This document shows positions 33,423-45,473 of a stretch of DNA of 64,000 nt, piece by piece. This DNA comes from Callipepla californica brunnescens. Lineage: Eukaryota; Chordata; Aves; Galliformes; Odontophoridae. The notes beneath the pieces are model-generated. The model worked only from the letters and a program-made list of their open reading frames with translations. It did not search any database and had not been told where the DNA came from. The stretch is from the NCBI GenBank assembly GCA_023055505.1, contig JALIRH010000116.1:1-64000 (forward strand), written 5' to 3'. The first letter of the stretch is position 1, and every line of letters begins with the position of its first letter. The translations under genes were made by a program, and so were the position numbers.

Positions 33423-34385
33423 TCAAATCTTTCCCTCCCACTAACTTTGGGATCCAGCATGCATTCTCTTACAACTCCTGAAACCGAGTCACTTTCACGT
33501 GTTAGACGCGATTGGATGAAATTTGACCGCAACCGGCAATTATTGATGCCGCTATTCAGTGCACGTCTGTCGTTTTATTGGCGTCTTTCTTCAGCGGCAA
33601 AAGCAGCAATAGCCGCGATTGATGCGATTTGAGCCTGATACGCAGTTCTTCTCGTTTCAAATAGAAAGCTCGCAGCCGTTTTGCTCTGCTTGTTAAAGAA
33701 GGCTTTTGCAATGCTCCGATGACAGTGTTTTTGGGGAACATTTCGAAGCGGTTGAATCACACAATGCATTTGGTAGAAAAAACAGCTTGACGTATTCAAC
33801 GCTACTATTTGACTTCTTTAGCTCTGAATATCATACCGTTCCAAATGAACATCGGAATGATCCGTTTCTCCGACATAACAACTGGTGTGTCGGTATTATC
33901 TAGAGGTACTAAAAAGGAGAAGAACACTGCTCAGAGAAAAAGAATGAAAACGTGCTCGCAGATGTATGAATGATGCAGACATACGTTGTATACAGTTGCA
34001 GAGCAGAATGAGAATCCAAACTTACCCTCCCATTAATATTAGGATTCAGCTTCCATTCACTTCCAACTCCTGAAACGGAGTCACTTTCACATGGAATCCG
34101 CGATTTGCTTGATTAGGACACCTGCCGGCTGATTCTTGAAGCCGCTATTCATTGCACGGCACCTTGATGACGCTCGTCTTTCTTCAGCGGCAAAAGCCGC
34201 AGGAGCCGCGATTGATGCCATAGAATCGGAATTCGCAGATCAGCGCCATTCGAACAGAAAGCTCGCTGCTGGTGTGATCTACTTGGTAAAGGGGGCTTTT
34301 GCGGTGCTCTGATTATACGGTTTCTTGCTGAACATTTCGAAGCAGTGGAATCACACCTGATTTGTCTAGAGGAGAAATGACACCT

Positions 34386-34827
34386 AAGACTATTGCTAAC
34401 CCGAAACCTAATCCAAGCTCCAACCTTTACCCTATCCACAATCTTTGCCCTAACTGATAACCTAACCCTCAACCTCAACCTAACCAGAACCCTAAGTCTT
34501 ACTTGAAATGCTAAACCTAACCCTAACCCTAACCTCAAACCTAGCACTAACCCTACTCCCAACCAAAACCACAACTCTAATCCTAAACCTAAAGCTAACT
34601 CTAAATCTAAAGCTAAGCCTAATACTTACCCTTGACCCAAATCGTCTCCATAAGAATCACTGTAGCTATTAGCCGAATCCTAACTCTACCTTCAAGCTAT
34701 CCCTAACTCTGATCCTAATCCAAAACCCAAATTGAAGCCCAACCCTAAACCTTGAAAAAAGCATCAGATTACCACAACCCTCACCTAACTCGAAACCAAA
34801 ACCAAAACCTAGCCCTAAAGCTAACCC
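34386..34827 (-). repeat. Degenerate telomere-like repeat (CCCTAA orientation) flanking the satellite
   Basis: Mutated CCCTAA units with the anchor GCATCAGATTACCACA at about 34763. The orientation is opposite to the repeat on the left side of the satellite. Confidence 0.88.
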
Positions 34828-36635
34828 CAAACCCAATCCAAACCCCAAACCTACTCCTATTCCTAAACCTTATCTTAACCCTAAACCAAACCCAAACCCA
34901 AGGCCCTCCCCTTCTCTCAGCCTAACACTCAAACTAACCTAAACCCGAAACTAACCCTGCATTTATCCTAATCTTATCCATATTCTAAGGCCTAACCCTA
35001 CTCTGACCAGAAAGCTCATGTTGTCTAAAATCTACCCCTTACCTAAAACCTAAATCGACAAAAAAACCTAACCCGAAACCTCAACCTAACTCTTCTCCTA
35101 ACTAGAACACCAGCACTTCACCTTACCCTAACTGGAAACCTAGGACTAAATCCTTACCTTGTCCAGAACCCTATTCCTAACCCAAACCAGAATTCGAACC
35201 TCTACCCTAACCAAAACCCTTCCCCTAAACCTAAACCTAATGCTACCCTCAACCAAACCCTAGCCCTAAATCCTACCCTAAAACCAACACCACGTTTAAG
35301 CTCAAACCTCAAGCCTCAAAGAAAGCATCAGATTACCGCAGATCTCACCTAACACTAACCCCAATCCAATCCCTACTACTAACCCCAAACCCAATCCAAA
35401 CACCAAAACTATTCCTATTCCTAAACCTAACACTAAGCCAGAACCAAACCCAAGGCCTACCCCTTCTCTCAGCCTGACACTCAAACTAACCTAGACCTGA
35501 ACGCAACGCTAAATCAAATACTAAAACTCACCCTTAGCCAAGGCCCTTTTAGGACCCTTCCCTGGTCCTAAAACTAAAGAGAACCCTACCCCTTCCACTA
35601 AACCTTCATCTACATCCCTAACCCTTACCCTAAACCTAAATCTACACCAAAACCTAACCCTAACCCTAACATGTCTTCTAACTGTAAAACTAACGCTTCA
35701 CCTAACCCGAACTGAAACCCCAGGACTAAACCTTACCTAACACCTAGCTATATTCCTAACCCTATCCTGAAACCTAACGTTAACCCTAACCCTAAAAACA
35801 ACTTGGAACCAAACCCTAACCCTAACCTAACCCTTATCAGAACCCTAAATCTAATCCTAACCGTTACCTCAATTGAACTCCAATTCTTCCTGAAATCTAA
35901 ATGGGACCTTAAAACCAACCCCAGATTGAAGCCCAACCCTAAACCTAACACAAAGCATTAGATTACCACAGCCATCACCTAACTCTAACCCCAGCCTTAA
36001 CGCTAATACTATCCCAAACACTATTCCAATTCGTAAACCCAACACAAACCCAAAAACACAAAGCCTACAATTCTCACAGCCTAACACTGAAAGGAAACCT
36101 AAATCTTACCCTAACTCTAAAACTAATCCAAAGCATGACCACAATTTAAACTCTAAATCTACCTTCAAACTAAAGCTGACCCTAACACCAACCTCAAGTA
36201 AAAGCCCAACCCTAAGCCTAACACAAAGCATTAGATTACCACAACGCTCACCTAACTTCTAACCCCCACCCTAACACTAATACTAAAGCAATCAGATTCC
36301 AAATACTAACCAAATTCCTATTCTGAAACCCAAAACTATTCCAAAAACAAACCCAAGGCCTAACCTTTCTCTCACCCTAACAATCAAAGAAAACCTATTC
36401 CTAAACCTAATCCTAAATCTAGTCCTAACCCTAACCCTCACCATTAATCTAACCCCAACCCCCACCCAGAAGCTAACACTTAGCATTGTACAATACCTAA
36501 ACGTACCCCTAATCCTTATCACTAAACCTAAAAGGAACCTGAAACATAGTGCTAAATCTGAACCCCAACCCTGAAGACTAACGCTAACAATGAACCAATT
36601 CCTATACCTTTTCCTTCCTCCAAATTGATTCCTAG

Positions 36636-38200
36636 CACTAACCCTAACCCTACATTAACCCTATCCTAACCCTAACCCTAACCCTAGCCCTAAACTACAT
36701 TAACCCTAACCCTAACCCTAACCCTAACCCTAGCCCTAACCTAACTCTAACCCTAACCCTAACCCTAAACCTAATGCTAACCCTTACCCTACCCTAACCC
36801 TAACCCTACCATACCCTAACCCTAACCTACCCTAACACTAACCCTAACCCTAACCCTAAACCTAAACCTAAACCTAACCCTAACCCTAACCCTAACCCTA
36901 ATTCCTAACCCTTACCTTAACTTTATCACAATCCCTATCCTAATTCTTACCCTAACCCTAACCCTTACCTAACCCTAACCCTAACCCTAACCCTAACTCT
37001 AACCTTAACCCTAACCCTAACCCTAACCTAACCCTAACCCTAATCCTAACCCTAACCCTAACTCTAATTCCTAACCCTTACCTTAACTGTATCACAATCC
37101 CTATCCTAATTCTTACCCTAACCCTAACCCTTACCTAACCCTAACCCTAACCTAACCCTAACACTAACCCTAACCCTAACCCTAACCCTAACCCTAACCC
37201 TAACCCTAGCCCTAACCCTAACCTCAACCCTAACCCTAACTCTAAACTTAACCCTAAACCTAACAATAAATTTAACCCTAACCCTAACACTAACCCTACC
37301 CTAATTTTACCCTAACCCTAAGCATACCCTAACCCTAACCCTAACCCTAACCCCAACCCTAACCTAACCCTAACCCTAACCCTAACCCTAACCCTAACCC
37401 TACCCTAACCCTAACCCTAACCCTAACCCTAACCCTACCGTAACCCTAACCCTAACCCTAACCCTAACAATAAATTTAACCTTAACCCTAACCCTAACCC
37501 TACCCTAACCCTAACCCTAACCCTAACCCTTACCCTACCCTAACCCTAACCCTAACCCTAACCCTAACCCTAACCCTAACCCTTACCCTAACCCTAGCCT
37601 AACCCAAACCCTAACCCTAACCCTAACCTAACCCTAACCCTAACCCTAACCCTACCCCTAACCCTACTTTACCCTAACCCTAATCCTAACACTAACTCTA
37701 ACTTTATTCCTTACCCTAACACTAATCCAATCCCGAACCCTAACCCTAATCCTAGCCCTAACTCTAACTTTATTCGTAACCCTACCCCTAATCCAAACAA
37801 TAACCCTTACCCTAATCAAACCCTATCCCTATTCCTAACCCTTACCCTAACCGTATCACAATCCCTATCCTAACTCTTACCATAACCCAAACCCTAACCT
37901 AACCCTAACACTAACCCTAACCCTAACCCTATCCCTAACCCTTACCCTAACCCTAACCCTACCCTAACCTTAACTCTACCCTAACCGTATCCCTACCCTA
38001 ACCCTAACCCTAATCCTAGCCCTTACTCTAACTTTATTCCTAACCCTACCCCTGATCCAAACACTAACCCTAACCTTAATGTAACCCTAACCCTATTCCT
38101 AACCCTTACCCTAACTGTATCCCATTCCCTATCCTAACTCTTACCATAACCCTAACCCTGATGCTAATGCTAACCCTAACCCTGAATCTAACCCTTACCC
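36636..38200 (-). repeat. Interstitial telomeric repeat (CCCTAA)n in U1
   Basis: About 1.5 kb made largely of exact CCCTAA units, interrupted by one-base variants and a few recurring variant strings (for example ATTCCTAACCCTTACC). Perfect runs are short, no more than about ten units. Orientation is that of a left chromosome end. Confidence 0.93.
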
Positions 38201-38494
38201 TAACCCTATCCCTTACCCAGAAGCTAACACTTAGCGTTGTACAATACCTAACCGTACCCTAACCCAATCCCTAAACCTAAAAGGAACCCAAACTCTAACC
38301 CTAAATCTGTCCCTGAGCCTAACCTTCAACCTTACCCTAACCTTAACCCTAACCCTGTTCCATTCTCTAAACATATCTGTAAGCATTACCTTCATCCTAA
38401 CTCGAACTCTACCCTAACCCTATCCCTTTGACCCCAACACAAAACCCAGATTGAGCCTGACCCTAACCTAGGTAGCATAAAGTGTATGTAGGGT

Positions 38495-39960
38495 GAATTT
38501 GAGTTTTAGGGTCAAAGTTAAATTGTTAGTTTTAGGGTTAGGGTGAAGGATTGCTTTAGTTCTAGTATTAGGGTGTTTGGGGGTAGGGTTAGGGTAAGGA
38601 TTTGGGGGTGGATTAGGTTTAGGGTCAGGTTTGGGGGAGTTTTGGGGTTAGGGTTAGATTTAGGATTAGGGTTAGCAAAAAAGTTGTTTTAGTTTTAGTT
38701 TAGGTTAGTGCTAGGATTAGGTTGAGTGTTCTTGTGAAGTTTAGGTTTAGGGTTAGGTTTAGGTTTAGATTGAGGTTTAGGGTAAGGAGTAGGGTTCATT
38801 TGACTTTTAGGGTCAGAGTAGAGTTAAGTCGTGTTAGGGTTAAGGTTAAGAACAGGATTCAGATTCCAATTAGGTTTTGGGTTCCTACTAGGGATAGGCC
38901 TCAAATTAGTGTTAAGGTTAGGGTTAGGGTTAGGTATAGGGAAAGGGTTAGTGTTAAGGCCAGGGCAAGTGTATGGTTTAGGGTAAAGATTGGATTTAGG
39001 GTTAGGTTTAGATGTAGGTTTGGTTTGATCGTTAGGGTGTGAGAAGGCACCGGCCTTGGATTTCATTTGGAGATTGGGTAAGGTTTAGGAATAGGAATAA
39101 CATTGGTGTTTAAAAGATGATTAGTGTTAGTATTAGGGAGAGGGTTACGGTTAGAGTTTAGTTAGGGTTGTTAGTTTTAGAGTGAGGGATAGGGGTATGG
39201 TTTGGTCTAGTACTTGGGTTAGGGTTTGGGATAGTCATAGCATTAGTGTTAGGGTTAGGGTTCCGTTAGGGTTGTGGTAATCTGATGCTAGGTGTCGGGA
39301 TTAGGGTTGTGCTTAAATGTGGGTTTGGTTTGAGGGTCAGAGTTAGGGTTAGGGTAGAGTTAGAATTAGGGTAAGAGTTAGGATTAGGTTTAGGATTAGG
39401 ATAAAGATTAGGTTAGGATTAGTGTTGGCTTTAGGGTTGTGTCTGGGAGAAGGGTTAGTGTTAGGGATAGACTTAGGGTAAGAGTAAGTGTTAGGAATAG
39501 GCATAGGTTTTGGGAAAGTTTCAGAGTTTGGACTGGATTTATGATTAGGGTTAGGGACAAAGATTTTTTGAGATTTGTGATTAGATTTAGGGAGAAAAGT
39601 AGGCTGACTTGTGGTGTTAGCAGTAGGTTTAGGTTTAGGTTTAGGTTTAGGATTCCATTTGTATTTATTGATCGAGGTTGGGTTAGTTGGAGTGTAAAGG
39701 TCAGAGTAGGGTTAGGCCTTGGGATAGGGTTAAGGTTTGGAATAGGATTAGGATTCAAATGATGTTACGGGTTGGTGTTAGGGTTAGGGAAAGGTTAGGA
39801 TCAGGGTTGAGGTCAGGGTTAGGTATAGGAAAAGGGTTAGTGTTAGGGCTAGGGCAATTGGAAGGGTTAGGCTTAGGCTTAGATATTAGGGTTAGGTTTA
39901 GGCGGAGGTTTGGTTGGAGTGTCAGGGTGAGAGAAGGGGTAGGCCTGGGGTTTGGTTTTG
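38495..39960 (+). repeat. Degenerate TTAGGG block of U1
   Basis: Strand-flipped relative to the preceding block, with a flip zone around a CCTAGG palindrome at about 38467. Carries the anchor GTGGTAATCTGATGC at about 39274. Long overlapping frames on both strands come from the low-complexity repeat and are not coding. Confidence 0.9.
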
Positions 39961-40153
39961 GGTTACATCATACAAATCATCCCATACATTAGCTGGGGTG
40001 GGAGGTGCAAGGAACAGCCAGCAAAGTGCTGAGTTCATTCCAATCAGAGGACCTGAAGATCGGGTAGCTACTATCAAACCGTTTGTGTTGCCAATTCCGA
40101 TGATATTTATGGGGCCCTGATGTTATGGTTCAGTGGGGAGTCACTATCAAGTC
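39961..40153 (+). pseudogene. ERV-3 protease-end fragment carried in U1
   Basis: About 190 bp identical or nearly so to the start of ERV-3 at 51040-51225, including the stretch around CCGATGATATTTATGGGGCC. It stops at TCAAGTC and joins CAAACCC of the next unit. This shows that a tandem-duplication breakpoint fell within ERV-3. Confidence 0.9.
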
Positions 40154-41961
40154 CAAACCCAATCCAAACCCCAAACCTACTCCTATTCCTAAACCTTATC
40201 TTAACCCTAAACCAAACCCAAACCCAAGGCCCTCCCCTTCTCTCAGCCTAACACTCAAACTAACCTAAACCCGAAACTAACCCTACATTTATCCTAATCT
40301 TATCCATATTCTAAGGCCTAACCCTACTCTGACCAGAAAGCTCATGTTGTCTAAAATCTACCCCTTACCTAAAACCTAAATCGACAAAAAAACCTAACCC
40401 GAAACCTCAACCTAACTCTTCTCCTAACTAGAACACCAGCACTTCACCTTACCCTAACTGGAAACCTAGGACTAAATCCTTACCTTGTCCAGAACCCTAT
40501 TCCTAACCCAAACCAGAATTCTAACCTCTACCCTAACCAAAACCCTTCCCCTAAACCTAAACCTAATGCTACCCTCAACCAAACCCTAGCCCTAAATCCT
40601 ACCCTAAAACCAACACCACGTTTAAGCTCAAACCTCAAGCCTCAAAGAAAGCATCAGATTACCGCAGATCTCACCTAACACTAACCCCAATCCAATCCCT
40701 ACTACTAACCCCAAACCCAATCCAAACACCAAAACTATTCCTATTCCTAAACCTAACACTAAGCCAGAACCAAACCCAAGGCCTACCCCTTCTCTCAGCC
40801 TGACACTCAAACTAACCTAGACCTGAACGCAACGCTAAATCAAATACTAAAACTCACCCTTAGCCAAGGCCCTTTTAGGACCCTTCCCTGGTCCTAAAAC
40901 TAAAGAGAACCCTACCCCTTCCACTAAACCTTCATCTACATCCCTAACCCTTACCCTAAACCTAAATCTACACCAAAACCTAACCCTAACCCTAACATGT
41001 CTTCTAACTGTAAAACTAACGCTTCACCTAACCCGAACTGAAACCCCAGGACTAAACCTTACCTAACACCTAGCTATATTCCTAACCCTATCCTGAAACC
41101 TAACGTTAACCCTAACCCTAAAAACAACTTGGAACCAAACCCTAACCCTAACCTAACCCTTATCAGAACCCTAAATCTAATCCTAACCGTTACCTCAATT
41201 GAACTCCAATTCTTCCTGAAATCTAAATGGGACCTTAAAACCAACCCCAGATTGAAGCCCAACCCTAAACCTAACACAAAGCATTAGATTACCACAGCCA
41301 TCACCTAACTCTAACCCCAGCCTTAACGCTAATACTATCCCAAACACTATTCCAATTCGTAAACCCAACACAAACCCAAAAACACAAAGCCTACAATTCT
41401 CACAGCCTAACACTGAAAGGAAACCTAAATCTTACCCTAACTCTAAAACTAATCCAAAGCATGACCACAATTTAAACTCTAAATCTACCTTCAAACTAAA
41501 GCTGACCCTAACACCAACCTCAAGTAAAAGCCCAACCCTAAGCCTAACACAAAGCATTAGATTACCACAACGCTCACCTAACTTCTAACCCCCACCCTAA
41601 CACTAATACTAAAGCAATCAGATTCCAAATACTAACCCAATTCCTATTCTGAAACCCAAAACTATTCCAAAAACAAACCCAAGGCCTAACCTTTCTCTCA
41701 CCCTAACAATCAAAGAAAACCTATTCCTAAACCTAATCCTAAATCTAGTCCTAACCCTAACCCTCACCATTAATCTAACCCCAACCCCCACCCAGAAGCT
41801 AACACTTAGCATTGTACAATACCTAAACGTACCCCTAATCCTTATCACTAAACCTAAAAGGAACCTGAAACATAGTGCTAAATCTGAACCCCAACCCTGA
41901 AGACTAACGCTAACAATGAACCAATTCCTATACCTTTTCCTTCCTCCAAATTGATTCCTAG

Positions 41962-43540
41962 CACTAACCCTAACCCTACATTAACCCTATCCTAACCCTA
42001 ACCCTAACCCTAGCCCTAAACTACATTAACCCTAACCCTAACCCTAACCCTAAACCTAGCCCTAACCTAACTCTAACCCTAACCCTAACCCTAAACCTAA
42101 TGCTAACCCTTACCCTACCCTAACCCTAACCCTACCATACCCTAACCCTAACCTACCCTAACACTAACCCTAACCCTAACCCTAAACCTAAACCTAAACC
42201 TAACCCTAACCCTAACCCTAATTCCTAACCCTTACCTTAACTTTATCACAATCCCTATCCTAATTCTTACCCTAACCCTAACCCTTACCTAACCCTAACC
42301 CTAACCCTAACCCTAACTCTAACCTTAACCCTAACCCTAACCCTAACCTAACCCTAACCCTAATCCTAACCCTAACCCTAACTCTAATTCCTAACCCTTA
42401 CCTTAACTGTATCACAATCCCTATCCTAATTCTTACCCTAACCCTAACCCTTACCTAACCCTAACCCTAACCTAAGCCTAACCCTAACCCTAACCCTAAC
42501 CCTAACCCTAACACTAACCCTAACCCTAACCTCAACCCTAACCCTAACTCTAACCTTAACCCTAAACCTAACAATAAATTTAACCCTAACCCTAACAATA
42601 ACCCTACCCTAATTTTACCCTAACCCTAAGCATACCCTAACCCTAACCCTAACCCTAACCCTAACCCCAACCCTAACCTAACCCTAACCCTAACCCTAAC
42701 CCTAACCCTAACCCTACCCTAACCCTAACCCTAACCCTAACCCTAACCCTAACCCTACCCTAACCCTAACCCTAACCCTAACCCTAACAATAAATTTAAC
42801 CTTAACCCTAACCCTAACCCTAACCCTACCCTAACCCTAACCCTAACCCTAACCCTTACCCTACCCTAACCCTAACCCTAACCCTAACCCTAATCCTAAC
42901 CCTAACCCTTACCCTAACCCTAGCCTAACCCAAACCCTAACCCTAACCCTACCCTAACCCTAACCCTAACCCTAACCCTACCCCTAACCCTACTTTACCC
43001 TAACCCTAATCCTAACACTAACTCTAACTTTATTCCTTACCCTAACACTAATCCTATCCCGAACCCTAACCCTAATCCTAGCCCTAACTCTAACTTTATT
43101 CGTAACCCTACCCCTAATCCAAACAATAACCCTTACCCTAATCAAACCCTATCCCTATTCCTAACCCTTACCCTAACCGTATCACAATCCCTATCCTAAC
43201 TCTTACCATAACCCAAACCCTAACCTAACCCTAACCCTAACCCTAACCCTATCCCTAACCCTTACCCTAACCCTAACCCTACCCTAACCTTAACTCTACC
43301 CTAACCGTATCCCTACCCTAACCCTAACCCTAATCCTAGCCCTTACTCTAACTTTATTCCTAACCCTACCCCTGATCCAAACACTAACCCTAACCTTAAT
43401 GTAACCCTAACCCTATTCCTAACCCTTACCCTAACTGTATCCCATTCCCTATCCTAACTCTTACCATAACCCTAACCCTGATGCTAATGCTAACCCTAAC
43501 CCTGAATCTAACCCTTACCCTAACCCTATCCCTTACCCAG
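41962..43540 (-). repeat. Interstitial telomeric repeat (CCCTAA)n in U2
   Basis: Copy of the U1 block with small unit-number differences. Confidence 0.92.
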
Positions 43541-45286
43541 AAGCTAACACTTAGCGTTGTACAATACCTAACCGTACCCTAACCCTATCCCTAAACCTAA
43601 AAGGAACCCAAACTCTAACCCTAAATCTGTCCCTGAGCCTAACCTTCAACCTTACCCTAACCTTAACCCTAACCCTGTTCCATTCTCTAAACATATCTGT
43701 AAGCATTACCTTCATCCTAACTCGAACTCTACCCTAACCCTATCCCTTTGACCCCAACACAAAACCCAGATTGAGCCTGACCCTAACCTAGGTAGCATCA
43801 AGTGTATGTAGGGTGAATTTGAGTTTTAGGGTCAAAGTTAAATTGTTAGTTTTAGGGTTAGGGTGAAGGATTGCTTTAGTTCTAGTATTAGGGTGTTTGG
43901 GGGTAGGGTTAGGGTAAGGATTTGGGGGTGGATTAGGTTTAGGGTCAGGTTTGGGGGAGTTTTGGGGTTAGGGTTAGATTTAGGATTAGGGTTAGCAAAA
44001 AAGTTGTTTTAGTTTTAGTTTAGGTTAGTGCTAGGATTAGGTTGAGTGTTCTTGTGAAGTTTAGGTTTAGGGTTAGGTTTAGGTTTAGATTGAGGTTTAG
44101 GTTAAGGAGTAGGGTTCATTTGACTTTTAGGGTCAGAGTAGAGTTAAGTCGTGTTAGGGTTAAGGTTAAGAACAGGATTCAGATTCCAATTAGGTTTTGG
44201 GTTCCTACTAGGGATAGGCCTCAAATTAGTGTTAAGGTTAGGGTTAGGGTTAGGTATAGGGAAAGGGTTAGTGTTAAGGCCAGGGCAAGTGTATGGTTTA
44301 GGGTAAAGATTGGATTTAGGGTTAGGTTTAGATGTAGGTTTGGTTTGATCGTTAGGGTGTGAGAAGGCACCGGCCTTGGATTTCATTTGGAGATTGGGTA
44401 AGGTTTAGGAATAGGAATAACATTGGTGTTTAAAAGATGATTAGTGTTAGTATTAGGGAGAGGGTTACGGTTAGAGTTTAGTTAGGGTTGTTAGTTTTAG
44501 AGTGAGGGATAGGGGTATGGTTTGGTCTAGTACTTGGGTTAGGGTTTGGGATAGTCCTAGCATTAGTGTTAGGGTTAGGGTTCCGTTAGGGTTGTGGTAA
44601 TCTGATGCTAGGTGTCGGGATTAGGGTTGTGCTTAAATGTGGGTTTGGTTTGAGGGTCAGAGTTAGGGTTAGGGTAGAGTTAGAATTAGGGTAAGAGTTA
44701 GGATTAGGTTTAGGATTAGGATAAAGATTAGGTTAGGATTAGTGTTGGCTTTAGGGTTGTGTCTGGGAGAAGGGTTAGTGTTAGGGATAGACTTAGGGTA
44801 AGAGTAAGTGTTAGGAATAGGCATAGGTTTTGGGAAAGTTTCAGAGTTTGGACTGGATTTATGATTAGGGTTAGGGACAAAGATTTTTTGAGATTTGTGA
44901 TTAGATTTAGGGAGAAAAGTAGGCTGACTTGTGGTGTTAGCAGTAGGTTTAGGTTTAGGTTTAGGTTTAGGATTCCATTTGTATTTATTGATCGAGGTTG
45001 GGTTAGTTGGAGTGTAAAGGTCAGAGTAGGGTTAGGCCTTGGGATAGGGTTAAGGTTTGGAATAGGATTAGGATTCAAATGATGTTACGGGTTGGTGTTA
45101 GGGTTAGGGAAAGGTTAGGATCAGGGTTGAGGTCAGGGTTAGGTATAGGAAAAGGGTTAGTGTTAGGGCTAGGGCAATTGGAAGGGTTAGGCTTAGGCTT
45201 AGATATTAGGGTTAGGTTTAGGCGGAGGTTTGGTTGGAGTGTCAGGGTGAGAGAAGGGGTAGGCCTGGGGTTTGGTTTTGGGTTAC

Positions 45287-45473
45287 ATCATACAAATCAT
45301 CCCATACATTAGCTGGGGTGGGAGGTGCAAGGAACAGCCAGCAAAGTGCTGAGTTCATTCCAATCAGAGGACCTGAAGATCGGGTAGCTACTATCAAACC
45401 GTTTGTGTTGCCAATTCCGATGATATTTATGGGGCCCTGATGTTATGGTTCAGTGGGGAGTCACTATCAAGTC
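45287..45473 (+). pseudogene. ERV-3 protease-end fragment carried in U2
   Basis: Second copy of the fragment seen at 39961-40153, again joined directly to the CAAACCCAATCC start of the following unit. Confidence 0.9.

Larger units (their letters stand above)
19572..34385. repeat. Satellite array: 26 monomers of about 590 bp with higher-order structure
   Basis: The motif TTCTTCAGCGGCAAAAGC recurs 26 times. AGCGG falls at 19651, 20246, 20836, 21425, 22019, 22609, 23198, 23792, 24382, 24971, 25565, 26155, 26751, 27340, 27929, 28523, 29113, 29707, 30297, 30886, 31481, 32064, 32655, 33245, 33593 and 34186. Spacing is 583-596 bp except for one 348-bp interval. Three monomer types (A, B, C) can be told apart by the sequence after the anchor. 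Short open frames recur at fixed places on both strands but have no protein-like features. I do not recognise the satellite. TTAGGG-like sequence borders it on the left and CCCTAA-like sequence on the right. Confidence 0.95.
34828..40153. repeat. Subtelomeric unit U1 (5,326 bp)
   Basis: First of three tandem copies. Order within the unit: degenerate CCCTAA (to about 36635), near-pure interstitial CCCTAA (to about 38200), degenerate CCCTAA to a strand flip at about 38467, degenerate TTAGGG (to about 39960), then about 190 bp of ERV-3 protease sequence. It starts at CAAACCCAATCC and ends at TCAAGTC. It matches U2 almost base for base over thousands of bases. Confidence 0.93.
40154..45473. repeat. 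Subtelomeric unit U2 (5,320 bp)
   Basis: Second tandem copy, with the same internal order as U1. Matching landmarks are shifted by 5,326 from U1 on the left and by 5,320 further right; a few telomeric units differ. Interstitial CCCTAA lies at about 41962-43540, strand flip at about 43793, TTAGGG block to about 45286, protease fragment 45287-45473. Confidence 0.93.

Noticed and set aside
19572..34385. CENP-B box in the satellite (TTTGTTGGAATAGAACC)
   Set aside because: It shares the GTTGGAA core but misses several of the essential positions of the CENP-B box, including the CGGG end.
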